59,697 bases of DNA from Gemmatimonadota bacterium (GTDB lineage: Bacteria > Gemmatimonadota > Gemmatimonadetes > Longimicrobiales > Gaopeijiaceae): NCBI GenBank assembly GCA_022560615.1, contig JADFSR010000024.1:1-59697 (forward strand), in the 5' to 3' direction. Shown one piece after another: positions 25,151 to 34,146 of the stretch (position 1 is the first letter of the stretch; the number at the start of each line of letters is the position of its first letter). Both the position numbers and the translations under genes were made by a program. The notes beneath the pieces were generated by a model that saw nothing but the letters and a program-made list of their open reading frames with translations, did not search any database and was not told the DNA's origin.

Positions 25151-26920
25151 ATGCAGCTCACCTCACTGGATTGGTCCGTCATCGCGGCCTACGGCGTCAT
25201 CGCGCTGACCGTAGGCCTCTACTTCGCGCGCCGAGCCGGGAGCCAGACCGACCAGTTCTTTCTGGGTGGCCGCTCAATGCCGTGGTGGCTGCTGGGTACG
25301 TCGATGGTGGCGACGACCTTCTCCACGGACACGCCCAACCTCGTCACCGACCTGGTTCGTACCGGAGGCGTCAGCCAGAACTGGCTCTGGTGGGCATTCC
25401 TGATCACAGGGATGTGCACCGTCTTTTTCTACGCTCAGCTCTGGCGCCGCTCCGGAGTCCTGACCGATATCGGCTTCTACGAGCTCCGTTACTCGGGCCG
25501 ACCGGCCGCGTTCTTGAGAGGATTCCGGGCCATCTACCTCGGCGTCTTCTTCAACGTGATGATCATGGCGACCGTGACGCTCGCCGCGATCAAGATCGGC
25601 GGCGTGGTGCTCGGGGCGTCGAAGTACGAGGTCGTGCTGGTCGCGTGCACTGTGACCGCCTTGTACTCGGCGACGTCTGGCTTCTGGGGCGTCGTCGTGA
25701 CCGATCTTCTGCTCTTCGCCATAGCGATGATCGGCTCGTTCGCCGCGGCGTACTACGCGGTCATCCAACCAGACGTGGGAGGACTCTCCGGTCTGTTCGC
25801 GAACCCGGCGCTCGAGGGCAAACTCGGACTGCTCCCCGATTTCACCGACATGAGGACCGCTACCGCCGTTTTCATCGTGCCGATCGCCGTCCAGTGGTGG
25901 AGCACCTGGTATCCCGGCGCAGAGCCCGGAGGCGGTGGCTACGTCGCCCAGCGCATGCTCGCAGCGAAGGACGAGTCCCACGCGCTCAAAGCGGCCCTTT
26001 GGTTCAACATCGCGCACTACGCGCTGCGACCGTGGCCGTGGATCGTGGTCGCGCTCGCATCGCTCATCATGTATCCGACGCTCGAGTCGATCCAAGCGGC
26101 GTTTCCGCTGGTCGATCCGTCGATCGTCCGCCACGACCTCGCGTACCCTGCGATGCTCGTCTTCTTGCCATCCGGGCTGCTCGGTTTGGTCGTGGCCTCG
26201 TTGGCGGCGGCGTACATGTCGACGATCAGCACGCACCTCAACTGGGGGGCGTCGTACATCGTCGACGACTGCTACCGGAGATTCGTCGCCCCCGCCAAGG
26301 ACGAGCGGCACTACGTGCAAGTCGGGCGTGCCGCGACGGTGGGGCTGATCGTGCTCGCGGGCATCGTATCGCTGTGGCTCGAGAACGCGCTCCAGGCGTT
26401 CCAGATCCTGCTACAGATCGGAGCGGGAACTGGGCTGGTTTTCCTGCTGCGCTGGTTCTGGTGGCGCATCAACGTGTGGAGCGAGCTGTCGGCGATGGTG
26501 CTCTCGTTCCTCGTCGCGATCTACTTCCAGTTCGGACACGAAGCGCTCGGATTCGAGCCTGTGGACCCATCGCTTCAACTCGTGCTCGGCGTGCTCGTCA
26601 CTTCGGTGGGCTGGGTGACCGTGACGTTTCTCACCCCTCCGGCACAGCCGGACACTCTGCGGACTTTCCACGAGCTGATCAAGCCGATGGGCCCGGGTTG
26701 GCGAGGAGCTGGCCTCGGACTGGAGCCGGACCGCGACGCCCAGGGCCCGAGTGCGGCCTTCCTCGCCTGGTTCCTGGCGTGCGTCGTGGTGTACGGCGCA
26801 CTGTGTGGGACGGGGTACGCGCTGTACGGCCAGGTAGGTCTATCGACCGTCTGCTTCGGTGCCGCTGCCGCCGCGGCCGTGGGGCTTTTCAAGACACTCC
26901 CGCGTGTGGGTGTGCGCTGA
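25151..26920 (+). CDS. Sodium:solute symporter (SSS family)
   Basis: 589 residues with about 13-14 membrane helices. The family start is typical: WSVIAAYGVIALTVGLY, then FFLGGRSMPWWLLGTSM and TFSTDTPNLVTDLV, where the Na+ and substrate sites are expected. The family imports sugars, proline, pantothenate and others with Na+. The position after a sugar nucleotidyltransferase argues for a sugar or sugar derivative. It ends 6 nt before the stop of the convergent NorB-like gene, with no room for a terminator. Confidence 0.92.
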   Translation: MQLTSLDWSVIAAYGVIALTVGLYFARRAGSQTDQFFLGGRSMPWWLLGTSMVATTFSTDTPNLVTDLVRTGGVSQNWLWWAFLITGMCTVFFYAQLWRRSGVLTDIGFYELRYSGRPAAFLRGFRAIYLGVFFNVMIMATVTLAAIKIGGVVLGASKYEVVLVACTVTALYSATSGFWGVVVTDLLLFAIAMIGSFAAAYYAVIQPDVGGLSGLFANPALEGKLGLLPDFTDMRTATAVFIVPIAVQWWSTWYPGAEPGGGGYVAQRMLAAKDESHALKAALWFNIAHYALRPWPWIVVALASLIMYPTLESIQAAFPLVDPSIVRHDLAYPAMLVFLPSGLLGLVVASLAAAYMSTISTHLNWGASYIVDDCYRRFVAPAKDERHYVQVGRAATVGLIVLAGIVSLWLENALQAFQILLQIGAGTGLVFLLRWFWWRINVWSELSAMVLSFLVAIYFQFGHEALGFEPVDPSLQLVLGVLVTSVGWVTVTFLTPPAQPDTLRTFHELIKPMGPGWRGAGLGLEPDRDAQGPSAAFLAWFLACVVVYGALCGTGYALYGQVGLSTVCFGAAAAAAVGLFKTLPRVGVR

Positions 26921-26926
26921 TCGCGG

Positions 26927-28351
26927 CTACACCCGCTCGGGGGCGACCCACCAGTAACGAAACGCGATCGGGATAAGTCGGGCTAACAAGAGCACGAAGA
27001 ATACCAGCGCGACAGCTCCGGTCGCCGCGAACAGCACGCCGTTCCACGCCGCCAGCCATGTGGGCGGCACGTATGTCTCACCTGGTGAAAAGCCGGCGCG
27101 ACTCACTCCGGTGATCACGCCGGAAACGTGGAGCCACACTACGAGCGCAGCGACACCCAGGTTGAGTCCCACAACGATCCGCTTCACGCCCCGCGTGTGC
27201 AGCACGCTGGCGGCAAGCTCACCCTCTCGCGCCTGCAGGTGTTCACCGAGGATCCAGATGATCGCCCCGAGCAGGATCATGGTGTCGATCCCGATCGTGG
27301 CGCCCATCGCGTGCCCAGTCACGACGTAGGTGCCGTGGATGATCGCATTGAGCGGCGGAATCGAGATCAATACCGCCGACAACAGGATGAAGACCGTCCA
27401 GTACTTCGATGCGGCGAAGCTGCCTCGCGCGGCGCAGAAAGCCTGCTCGTCAGTCACGTTCACGAGCTTCCACAACTCGTATACGGCGCGGCACAGGATC
27501 GTGATCTCCAACATGCTCACCACGAAGGAGATCCACTTGACGATGTGATCCTGCGGCAGATGGTACGAGTGGTGTGCGAAGTTCGTGAACGCATTCAGCA
27601 GCCCTACGGCGAAGAGTGCATACGCGAGCCTGGAATGACCGTACCGGGGGTCTCGGCTGATGCGCTCGCCGATGTAGATGACCGCGCCGTAGACGAAGAG
27701 GTTGAAGCTCCCGACCAGGGTGCCGGTCGCCTTCCACTGCACCTGGAGATCCTGCACCGGGTTCCTGAAGAAGCTCGGTAGTAGATAGAGGTGCTGCTCC
27801 ACGAACGTGACGATGAAGAGGAGCATGCCGACGCCCCACATCGTCAGGTAGAGCGGCCTTTCGAAGAAGTCAGGGCCCGCCACCCGGAAGAAGTTCCATA
27901 CGTAGCAGATCCACCCGAGCAGGATGAACACGCTGAAGACCGGGTGGAAGCCCACGTACTCGCGACCCGACCCGATCCCCATCGCCAGCGTAACCAGGAT
28001 CCCCGTACCCGCGATCGCCCACGACCCGACCTGGATGCGTAGTCTCCAGCGATCACCAGCCGTCGCCACTCCCCCGTGATCCTGAAGCCAGCGATGCACC
28101 ACGGCCACGCCCCCGAGAAAGATCCACGCAGACGCGAACGCCGTGTGAATGGGCCGAAGCTGACGGAGATCGAGCCCGATCGATTGGAACGAAGGAGCGA
28201 GCGCGGGCACCGAATACAAGGCGCCCAGAATGCCACCCAACAGGGTGATACTCATCGCGATCAGGCCGCCGCGGATGAACATGACCGTCGCGAACTGCCG
28301 AACAGGATCGGCCTCGTTGAACGGTAGCCAGAAGCCCCCGGCTGCCCTCAC
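26927..28351 (-). CDS. Divergent NorB-like heme-copper oxidase subunit I
   Basis: 474 residues from a GTG at 28351 that overlaps the cytochrome gene stop (GTGA). It has about 12 membrane helices. The low-spin heme His is in RPIHTAFASAW (H69), and the HH pair of helix VII is in NFAHHSYH (260-261). In helix X the pair normally HxH reads TGHAMG (H347, M349), so the second ligand would be Met. The helix VI His next to a Trp, normal in cbb3 and NOR enzymes, reads W-K-A-T-G-T. The protein therefore has an incomplete or altered active site. With the diheme cytochrome upstream it resembles NorCB, but neither oxygen nor NO reduction can be assumed. Confidence 0.8.
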   Translation of the reverse strand: MRAAGGFWLPFNEADPVRQFATVMFIRGGLIAMSITLLGGILGALYSVPALAPSFQSIGLDLRQLRPIHTAFASAWIFLGGVAVVHRWLQDHGGVATAGDRWRLRIQVGSWAIAGTGILVTLAMGIGSGREYVGFHPVFSVFILLGWICYVWNFFRVAGPDFFERPLYLTMWGVGMLLFIVTFVEQHLYLLPSFFRNPVQDLQVQWKATGTLVGSFNLFVYGAVIYIGERISRDPRYGHSRLAYALFAVGLLNAFTNFAHHSYHLPQDHIVKWISFVVSMLEITILCRAVYELWKLVNVTDEQAFCAARGSFAASKYWTVFILLSAVLISIPPLNAIIHGTYVVTGHAMGATIGIDTMILLGAIIWILGEHLQAREGELAASVLHTRGVKRIVVGLNLGVAALVVWLHVSGVITGVSRAGFSPGETYVPPTWLAAWNGVLFAATGAVALVFFVLLLARLIPIAFRYWWVAPERV

Positions 28352-29115
28352 CGGTACTCCCACCACGGAAGTCGCGACCAGTCGACCGTTGCAAGCGACT
28401 GCCGACGTTCGGTCTCCGACCGGAGCGCGTCGCGATCGCTGTTGAGCCAACGAAAATACTCGATCACTTGCTGCCGCTGGGTCTCCGAGAAGGCCGGAAC
28501 CGGCGGGGGCATGCCCTTCTCAGGGCGCCCGCTCGTCAGCACCTCGTGTAGCGCTGCCTCATCGAGGCCGTCGACGACCGTGGAAAGGTCCGGCGCGCCA
28601 ACGATCGATACTTGGAAGGGGAAGTGACACGCGCTACATGCACCGGAGCGGAACGCCTCGAACCCGGCCGCCACGCCGGGCGGCGATGAGGCGTCGACGA
28701 CTGCCGCCTCGAATGCGGCCTGCGGACTCGTCCCCTCGTTGGGGTTCCCGAGTCGGAGCTCACCACGCCCGATCTCGGCACGATCGAGCTCTTGCAGGAA
28801 TGCTCGCATCGCAGCGATCTGTGCCTGGTCGAAGTGCAACGCCGGCATCTGACCACTACCCACAGTCAGAAGCGAAGCGAGCCGCGTCTCATCGACGCGG
28901 CTCGCGGAATTCGTGAGGTCTGGGCCGAGGAATCCCCCCTGGCCCCAGAGTTGGTGGCAGACTTGACACGCCTTCTCATGAAAGAGTCGACGCCCTTCGA
29001 TCGCTTTCTCGGACAGCTGGAGGTCCACGTCGTCCGAATACACCAAGCCCGTCTGGACGGCGAAACACGCCACCAGCACGCCGAGCATGATTTTCTTGGA
29101 CGAGGGACCGAGCAC
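28348..29115 (-). CDS. Membrane-anchored diheme cytochrome c (NorC-like anchor)
   Basis: 255 residues. An N-terminal hydrophobic helix (KIMLGVLVACFAVQTGLVY) anchors it with the heme domains outside. There are two heme c sites, CQVCH (about 50) and CSACH (about 158), each with a later Met for axial ligation (GQMPAL and GMPPP). The order anchor-then-heme resembles NorC, with a second cytochrome domain added. The GTG at 29115 is used; an ATG 9 codons later is possible and neither has a clear ribosome site. It probably feeds electrons to the coupled NorB-like protein. Confidence 0.88.
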   Translation of the reverse strand: MLGPSSKKIMLGVLVACFAVQTGLVYSDDVDLQLSEKAIEGRRLFHEKACQVCHQLWGQGGFLGPDLTNSASRVDETRLASLLTVGSGQMPALHFDQAQIAAMRAFLQELDRAEIGRGELRLGNPNEGTSPQAAFEAAVVDASSPPGVAAGFEAFRSGACSACHFPFQVSIVGAPDLSTVVDGLDEAALHEVLTSGRPEKGMPPPVPAFSETQRQQVIEYFRWLNSDRDALRSETERRQSLATVDWSRLPWWEYR

Positions 29116-29196
29116 AGAACCGGAGTTGCGAGCGGGAATGGGCCAGAGGGCTGAAGAAAGGGGACGGGGCCTACCGTCGTCAAGCTCCCGCGGACA

Positions 29197-30417
29197 CTAC
29201 AGAATGCCTACCGAAGCTCCTGCCGACGGCACCGCGACGAAGAGACGATCGTCGATGCGATCGCCCATCCCACGGGGCTCGAAGTACTGCTCGACGAGCG
29301 CCTCGAGAACGGCATCCACCGTACCCCGATCAGCTAGCGCGACGATGCAGCCACCGAAGCCGGCACCCGTGAGCCGAGCCCCCGCGCAACCTCCCTCCCG
29401 CGCGATGGCCACCAGTTCGTCGAGCTCCCGAGAGCTCACCTGGTAGTCGGTGCGCAGGCTGCCATGGGAAGCGTCCATCAGCGTGCCGAACCCGGCAAGG
29501 TCCGCGTTCAACAGGCAGTCGGCTGCCTGGTCGACCCGACCGGCCTCGGACACGACATGGCGGAAGCGTCTCAGTAGGCGCCCTTGAAGCGCGTCTTTCG
29601 CCATGCTGATCGCTTCAGCAGCTCCGATAAGCCGGAGCAGGTCCGGATAGCCGCGAGGCGTAGTGGGAAGCCGATCACGCTCCAAGGCGAATTGTACCAC
29701 GGCATCGAGGGCCTTTTCGCACTCGGAGCGTCGCTGGTTGTACGCAGCCTGCGCTCGACCCGATTTCTCAACTCGGACTCCCGTGTCTGCGACTACGAAG
29801 CACCAGTCTTCGGGCACCGCGAGGTGACGCATTCCGAGAGGGTTGAATGTGATGCGAGCCGCGTGGCCGGCCCGAGCCCCGAATCCGATGGCATGATCCA
29901 TGCCTCCGCCGCGCGTGCCCGTGTACTGCTCGGCCTCGGCCATGAGCTCAGCAAATTCCGCGGGGGCGAGGGAGACTTCGTTCGCATGCGCGAGCGCGAG
30001 GCCAACCGCGTTCACCAGCGCTGTCGAGGATGATAGCCCCGCGGCGACCGGAACGTCCGAGGAAAGGACTCCCTCGACGCCTCGCCAGATTGCGAAGCGT
30101 CGAGCCATCTCGTTCGCCGGTGCCTGCACGTAATTGCGCCAGTCACCCGACGAGCCGGGAGCGATCGCGGGACTGATCTCGAACTCGACCGGCTCGAACT
30201 CCGGGTTCGCGTTCGTGATTCGGACCGTGCCGTCTTGCCGCGGCCGGAATACGAGCCGGGCCTCGTGTCGCATCGCCATCGGTAACACAGCGAGTCCGCA
30301 ATAGTCGATGTGCTCCCCGATGAGATTCACGCGGCCGGGCGCACGCGCGACATGGGTCGGGGGGCCGCCGAAGAGCGACGAGAACAGCTCTGAGGGCGTC
30401 GGTCGGTCCTTCGTCAC
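29197..30417 (-). CDS. galK: Galactokinase (GHMP kinase family)
   Basis: 406 residues from a GTG at 30417 that overlaps the GH109-like gene stop (GTGA). GHMP motif 1 is the galactokinase signature GRVNLIGEHIDYCG, motif 2 is VAAGLSSSTALVN (phosphate-binding) and motif 3 is LTGAGFGGCIVAL. It should phosphorylate galactose, or an N-acetylated galactose given its neighbour, at C1 in the cytoplasm. The 81 nt between its stop and the cytochrome start have no clear terminator, so readthrough is possible. Confidence 0.9.
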   Translation of the reverse strand: MTKDRPTPSELFSSLFGGPPTHVARAPGRVNLIGEHIDYCGLAVLPMAMRHEARLVFRPRQDGTVRITNANPEFEPVEFEISPAIAPGSSGDWRNYVQAPANEMARRFAIWRGVEGVLSSDVPVAAGLSSSTALVNAVGLALAHANEVSLAPAEFAELMAEAEQYTGTRGGGMDHAIGFGARAGHAARITFNPLGMRHLAVPEDWCFVVADTGVRVEKSGRAQAAYNQRRSECEKALDAVVQFALERDRLPTTPRGYPDLLRLIGAAEAISMAKDALQGRLLRRFRHVVSEAGRVDQAADCLLNADLAGFGTLMDASHGSLRTDYQVSSRELDELVAIAREGGCAGARLTGAGFGGCIVALADRGTVDAVLEALVEQYFEPRGMGDRIDDRLFVAVPSAGASVGIL

Positions 30418-31808
30418 GCCCTCAGGATCTCGAGCTTCGGCCACTGCGCCCACCGTCCGCGAGTGAAGTCGGGCACGTCGATGGGCCGGCTGCGGTTGGC
30501 AACCGACCATTCAGTGAGAGGTGTGATCACCGATATGGCCGCGGCGTCGTACACGTTCATGTCGGTCGGCTTGCCCTCCCGCAAGCACTTCACCAATCGG
30601 TAGTCCTCGATGAAGTCCATGCCTCCGTGGCCGGCACCCTCCGACAGCGCCTCGAGGTCCTTCCAGAGTGGATGGTCGAACTCTTCTCTCAGCTCCATCC
30701 AGTCCTGCCAGCGGTGCTCCGGGCTCATGCCCTCGACGTACACGCGATGCGGATAGCCCTGAAAAAGCCCCTTCGTGCCCTGGACCATGTGGATGCGCGA
30801 GTAGGGACGCGGCAGATTCGTATCGTGGCCCAGGTAGATCGTCCGGCCCCGGACAGTCTTGATCATCGTCGTGTTCACGTCCCCGAGCATGTAGCGTTCC
30901 TGCCGCTTCGCGTGGCCCTCCGGATAGTGTGCCTCCGCCCACTCCTGTAGCCCACGTGATGGTGAGCTCATCGACACCAAATAGTCGAAGCGGTCACCAC
31001 GGTTGATATCCATGACGTTCGCCACCGGGCCCAGTCCGTGGGTCGGGTACAGGTTTCCATCGCGGACCATCGCGTGCGCGCGGCGCCAGAGCCCCTCGCC
31101 CGTCTCGGAGAACTTGATCGAGCGGAGGTCGTGCAAGTAGCCACACTCCGCGTGGAGGATCTCGCCGAAAAGTCCGAGTCGGGCCATGTGGAAGACCATC
31201 ATCTCGGGGCGGTCGTAGTTGCAGTTCTCCATCATCAGGCAGTGCTTCTGATACTTCTCGGCGTACTCGACCATCTTCCAGCAGTCGTCGGTACGGTACG
31301 CGGCCGGCACCTCGGTCGCCGCGTGTTTGCCGTTCTCCATGGCGGCCACGCACACCGGAACATGCCACTCCCATGGTGTGGCGGTGAACACGAGGTCGAG
31401 ATCCTCTGTCTCGCACATGCGGACGAAGTCGGTCTCGTTCCGGCCATACAGGGTCGGCCGCGGGCGACCAGCCTCGGTAACCCACGACGCGACCTCAACG
31501 TTGCGGTCTTCGTCGATGTCGCACAGCGCGACGATCTCCACGCCCTCGAGGCCGAGGAAGATGCGCACGTGCGTACCCCCCATGCCGCCGACCCCCACGA
31601 AGCCGACCCGCACGACGTCCATCGGCGGTGCGGCGAAGGGGGCGGCGGGCGCAGGACCGAGGTCCGGCCGTTCCTGAATCGGTGAGGGACCGCCGGCCGC
31701 GAGGCCCGGCATCGTTCCCGTGGCGCTCAGGCCGAGGCCCGCTACGCCGAGCTTGAGAAGGTCGCGCCGCGGAAGGGAGCTGGAATCGGCGGGACGGCGG
31801 TTGCTCAT
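30414..31808 (-). CDS. Tat-exported GH109-like alpha-N-acetylgalactosaminidase (Gfo/Idh/MocA fold)
   Basis: 464 residues from the ATG at 31808, which overlaps the preceding amidohydrolase stop (ATGA); an ATG further upstream lies inside that gene. The twin-arginine signal is LPRRDLLKLGVAGLG (RR at 14-15). The Rossmann motif is GVGGMGG (72-78) for NAD. ENCNYDRPEMMV (Tyr198) and LYPTHGLGPV (His257) match residues implicated in catalysis in GH109 glycosidases, which use an internal NAD redox step. RRAH, GDRFDYLVSMSS and WQDWMEL fit too. A general oxidoreductase is the alternative. Next to galK it suggests release and use of galactose-type sugars. Confidence 0.85.
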   Translation of the reverse strand: MSNRRPADSSSLPRRDLLKLGVAGLGLSATGTMPGLAAGGPSPIQERPDLGPAPAAPFAAPPMDVVRVGFVGVGGMGGTHVRIFLGLEGVEIVALCDIDEDRNVEVASWVTEAGRPRPTLYGRNETDFVRMCETEDLDLVFTATPWEWHVPVCVAAMENGKHAATEVPAAYRTDDCWKMVEYAEKYQKHCLMMENCNYDRPEMMVFHMARLGLFGEILHAECGYLHDLRSIKFSETGEGLWRRAHAMVRDGNLYPTHGLGPVANVMDINRGDRFDYLVSMSSPSRGLQEWAEAHYPEGHAKRQERYMLGDVNTTMIKTVRGRTIYLGHDTNLPRPYSRIHMVQGTKGLFQGYPHRVYVEGMSPEHRWQDWMELREEFDHPLWKDLEALSEGAGHGGMDFIEDYRLVKCLREGKPTDMNVYDAAAISVITPLTEWSVANRSRPIDVPDFTRGRWAQWPKLEILRA

Positions 31809-32791
31809 GATCGTGCTAGCCCCAAGATGCGAGCCGCGTTCCCCCCCCGGATCTTGTTCTTGTCTTCCTCCGAAAGGTCGAGACCAGAGATGCCGTCGAC
31901 CATCTTGTCGAGGCTCCCGATCATGTGCGGGTAGTCCGAGCCTGCGACGATGTGATCCACGCCGGCGAAGTCGATGGCCAGGTCGAGGCACCGCGTGTCG
32001 AAGTTCACCGTGTCATAGTAGAAGTTCTTGAGCAGCTCACTCGGCGGCGTCGAGCAGTGCTCGCGGCACTCGGGATAGGCCTCGAAGCCGCGATCGAAGC
32101 GCTCCGCCAAATACGGCACCGCGCCGCCGAGGTGCGCGAGCACCCACGTGATACCCGGGAAGCGCTCGACCACCCCGGAATAGACGAGCCCGGCCGCGGC
32201 GAGCGTGGTGTCGGTCAGGAAGCCGACCATCGGCATCAGCATGAACTTCTCCATGACCTCGACGCCGACGGGGTACGTCGGGTGGATGTAGATCACGGCA
32301 CGCGCCTCGTTGAGCCGCTCGTAAACGGGCCAGAAGCGCTGCTCGAAGAGCGGTACGCCGCTCGCGTTCGAGAGGAGCATCACGCCTGGAAGGTCGAGCT
32401 CGCCGAGGACTCGCTCCGCTTCTCGCGCCGCCGCTTCGGGAGCGTTCATGGGTAGTGTCGCGAGCGCGGTAAACCGCTCGGAGCGCGCCCGCGCCTCTGA
32501 AGCCAGGGCGTCGTTGATGATCCGGCACAATTGCACCGCTCGCTCGGGTGTTTCGATGCTCGTCCCTGGCGCCGTGAACGTGATGACCTGCATCCGCACG
32601 CCGGCCTCGTCGAGCACCTTTTCACGGAAGTCGAGGTCGCGGTGCCCGGGTACCAGCACGTTGTAGTCACCAGGCGAATGGAGCACCGGGTTCCCGTCAT
32701 CGTCGGTGGTGACCCGGAAATGACTGCCCCCGGACCGAATCGCCTCCAGGTACTCGGGCGGGAAGTAGTGGTTGTGAAAATCGACAATCAT
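31805..32791 (-). CDS. Amidohydrolase-2/ACMSD-type metal-dependent hydrolase or decarboxylase
   Basis: 328 residues. The His-x-His at the start is VDFHNHYFPPEY, a further His is in IYIHPTYP, another in LAHLGGAVPYLAERF, and the Asp in VAGSDYPHM. This is the ligand set of aminocarboxymuconate-semialdehyde decarboxylase-like proteins, which decarboxylate or hydrate aromatic or carboxylic ring-cleavage products. It has no signal peptide and is cytoplasmic. It overlaps the GH109-like gene and follows the permease after 14 nt, which suggests the same substrate or pathway. Confidence 0.87.
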   Translation of the reverse strand: MIVDFHNHYFPPEYLEAIRSGGSHFRVTTDDDGNPVLHSPGDYNVLVPGHRDLDFREKVLDEAGVRMQVITFTAPGTSIETPERAVQLCRIINDALASEARARSERFTALATLPMNAPEAAAREAERVLGELDLPGVMLLSNASGVPLFEQRFWPVYERLNEARAVIYIHPTYPVGVEVMEKFMLMPMVGFLTDTTLAAAGLVYSGVVERFPGITWVLAHLGGAVPYLAERFDRGFEAYPECREHCSTPPSELLKNFYYDTVNFDTRCLDLAIDFAGVDHIVAGSDYPHMIGSLDKMVDGISGLDLSEEDKNKIRGGNAARILGLARS

Positions 32792-32805
32792 GTGTTGGTT
32801 CCCTT

Positions 32806-34146
32806 CTACGCGGCCGCCGGCTTACGAGCCCACATGAAGTAGACGGGCAGCCCCACGAGCACCAGCCCAAGGCCGGTAAGGCTTTCGACCGGCTGCGACG
32901 CCACCTGATTCGCGACGATCGCGAACGCCGACATCGCGAAGATCCCCGGCACCCACGGGTAGCCCCAGACCTCGTAGGCACGTGGAACGTCCCCACGGCG
33001 GCGCAGCAGGATGAGCCCGATCGCCATGAGCGCGAAGAAGATCCACTCGGTGTAGATCACCCGTGTGAAGAGCGCCCGGTAGGAACCGGTGAGCACCAGC
33101 ACGCTCGACCACAAGGCCTGGAGCGCGATCGCGCGGTGAGGAGTTCGGTGCGTCTTGTGGACCTCCCCTAGCCAGCGGAAGAGTAGGCCGTCTCGCGCCA
33201 TCGCGAAGTAGACCCTCGGTCCCGCCAGCACGATGCCGGAAAGAGCGCCGAAGCTGGAGAAAACCACCAACATTGACATCGCCACACCGCCCCCGCGGCC
33301 GAAGACCGCGTCGGCGGCATCCGCAGCGACCCGATCGGACGAGGCGACCGTCGCCATCGGCAATACGTAGAGGTACACCGCGTTGAGGAGGACATAACAT
33401 GCTGTGACGACGAGCGTTCCGATCATCAGAGCTCGTGGAATCGTGGTTCGCGGATCCTTGGTCTCTTCGGCGTTGTAGGTGACCATATGCCACCCACCGA
33501 ACGCGAATAGGCCCGCCACGAGCGCGCGCCCGAACTCTCCGACGCCGAAGGACCCCGGCTCTGTCGGCGCGGGGCTGCTCACTGCCACCGTGTGCGCGTC
33601 CCCCCCGAACGCGAAGCCGAGAACGACGATCGCACCGATCGCGACGAGCTTCCCGGCAGTGATCACCGTCTGCAGTACGCTGCCGTGCTTCACGCCCACA
33701 TAGTTGACTATGCTCAGGATCACGATGGCGGCGATGGCGACGGACTTCTGACCGAGGTCGTTCAACTCGACGAGGAAGCCGAGGTAACGAGCGCACACCA
33801 CCGCGATCGCCGCGATGATGCCGGAGTGCATCGTCCAGAACATCGCCCAGCCCCACAGGAATCCGAGCGCCGGGGAGAAAGCCTCCCGCAAGTACACGTA
33901 TACGCCACCCGCCTCGGGGTAGCTGCTCGCGAGCTCCGCACATACCAGGGCTCCGAACATTGTGAGCACGCCTGCGACGAGCCACACCGCGAAGATGCCG
34001 AGCGTCGTGGGGACCTGCCCGGTTACTTCAGATGGCTGAACGAAGATCGACGCGCCGATGATGGTGCCGACCACCATCGCGGTCGCTTGGCTGAGTCCTA
34101 TCGCGCGGCGGAGACCTCCGACGCCGTCCTCCGAGGTCCGGCTCAA
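32806..34146 (-). CDS. APC-family amino acid permease
   Basis: 446 residues assuming a TTG start at 34146 that overlaps the upstream stop (TTGA); this fits the coupling style here but is not certain. It has about 12 membrane helices beginning AIGLSQATAMVVGTIIGASIF, the diagnostic APC first-helix motif with the unwound GxG, and PEAGGVYVYLREAF in helix 3. The family imports amino acids or exchanges them with amines. It sits between a plug-only receptor-like protein and the ACMSD-type enzyme. The substrate is unknown. Confidence 0.88.
   Translation of the reverse strand: MSRTSEDGVGGLRRAIGLSQATAMVVGTIIGASIFVQPSEVTGQVPTTLGIFAVWLVAGVLTMFGALVCAELASSYPEAGGVYVYLREAFSPALGFLWGWAMFWTMHSGIIAAIAVVCARYLGFLVELNDLGQKSVAIAAIVILSIVNYVGVKHGSVLQTVITAGKLVAIGAIVVLGFAFGGDAHTVAVSSPAPTEPGSFGVGEFGRALVAGLFAFGGWHMVTYNAEETKDPRTTIPRALMIGTLVVTACYVLLNAVYLYVLPMATVASSDRVAADAADAVFGRGGGVAMSMLVVFSSFGALSGIVLAGPRVYFAMARDGLLFRWLGEVHKTHRTPHRAIALQALWSSVLVLTGSYRALFTRVIYTEWIFFALMAIGLILLRRRGDVPRAYEVWGYPWVPGIFAMSAFAIVANQVASQPVESLTGLGLVLVGLPVYFMWARKPAAA

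Noticed and set aside
25171-26976. Long open frame (601 codons) on the plus strand overlapping the sodium symporter
   Set aside because: It is Arg/Pro-rich with no domain and lies in another phase of a clear SSS transporter; it is a GC-bias shadow.
26927-28351. Calling the oxidase subunit a cbb3 cytochrome oxidase
   Set aside because: The neighbouring genes lack CcoO/CcoP, the helix VI His and HxH are missing, and the cytochrome partner is NorC-like.
30414-31808. Plain Gfo/Idh/MocA dehydrogenase
   Set aside because: Possible, but the Tat signal and the NYDRPEMMV and YPTHGLGPV segments match GH109 glycosidases more closely.
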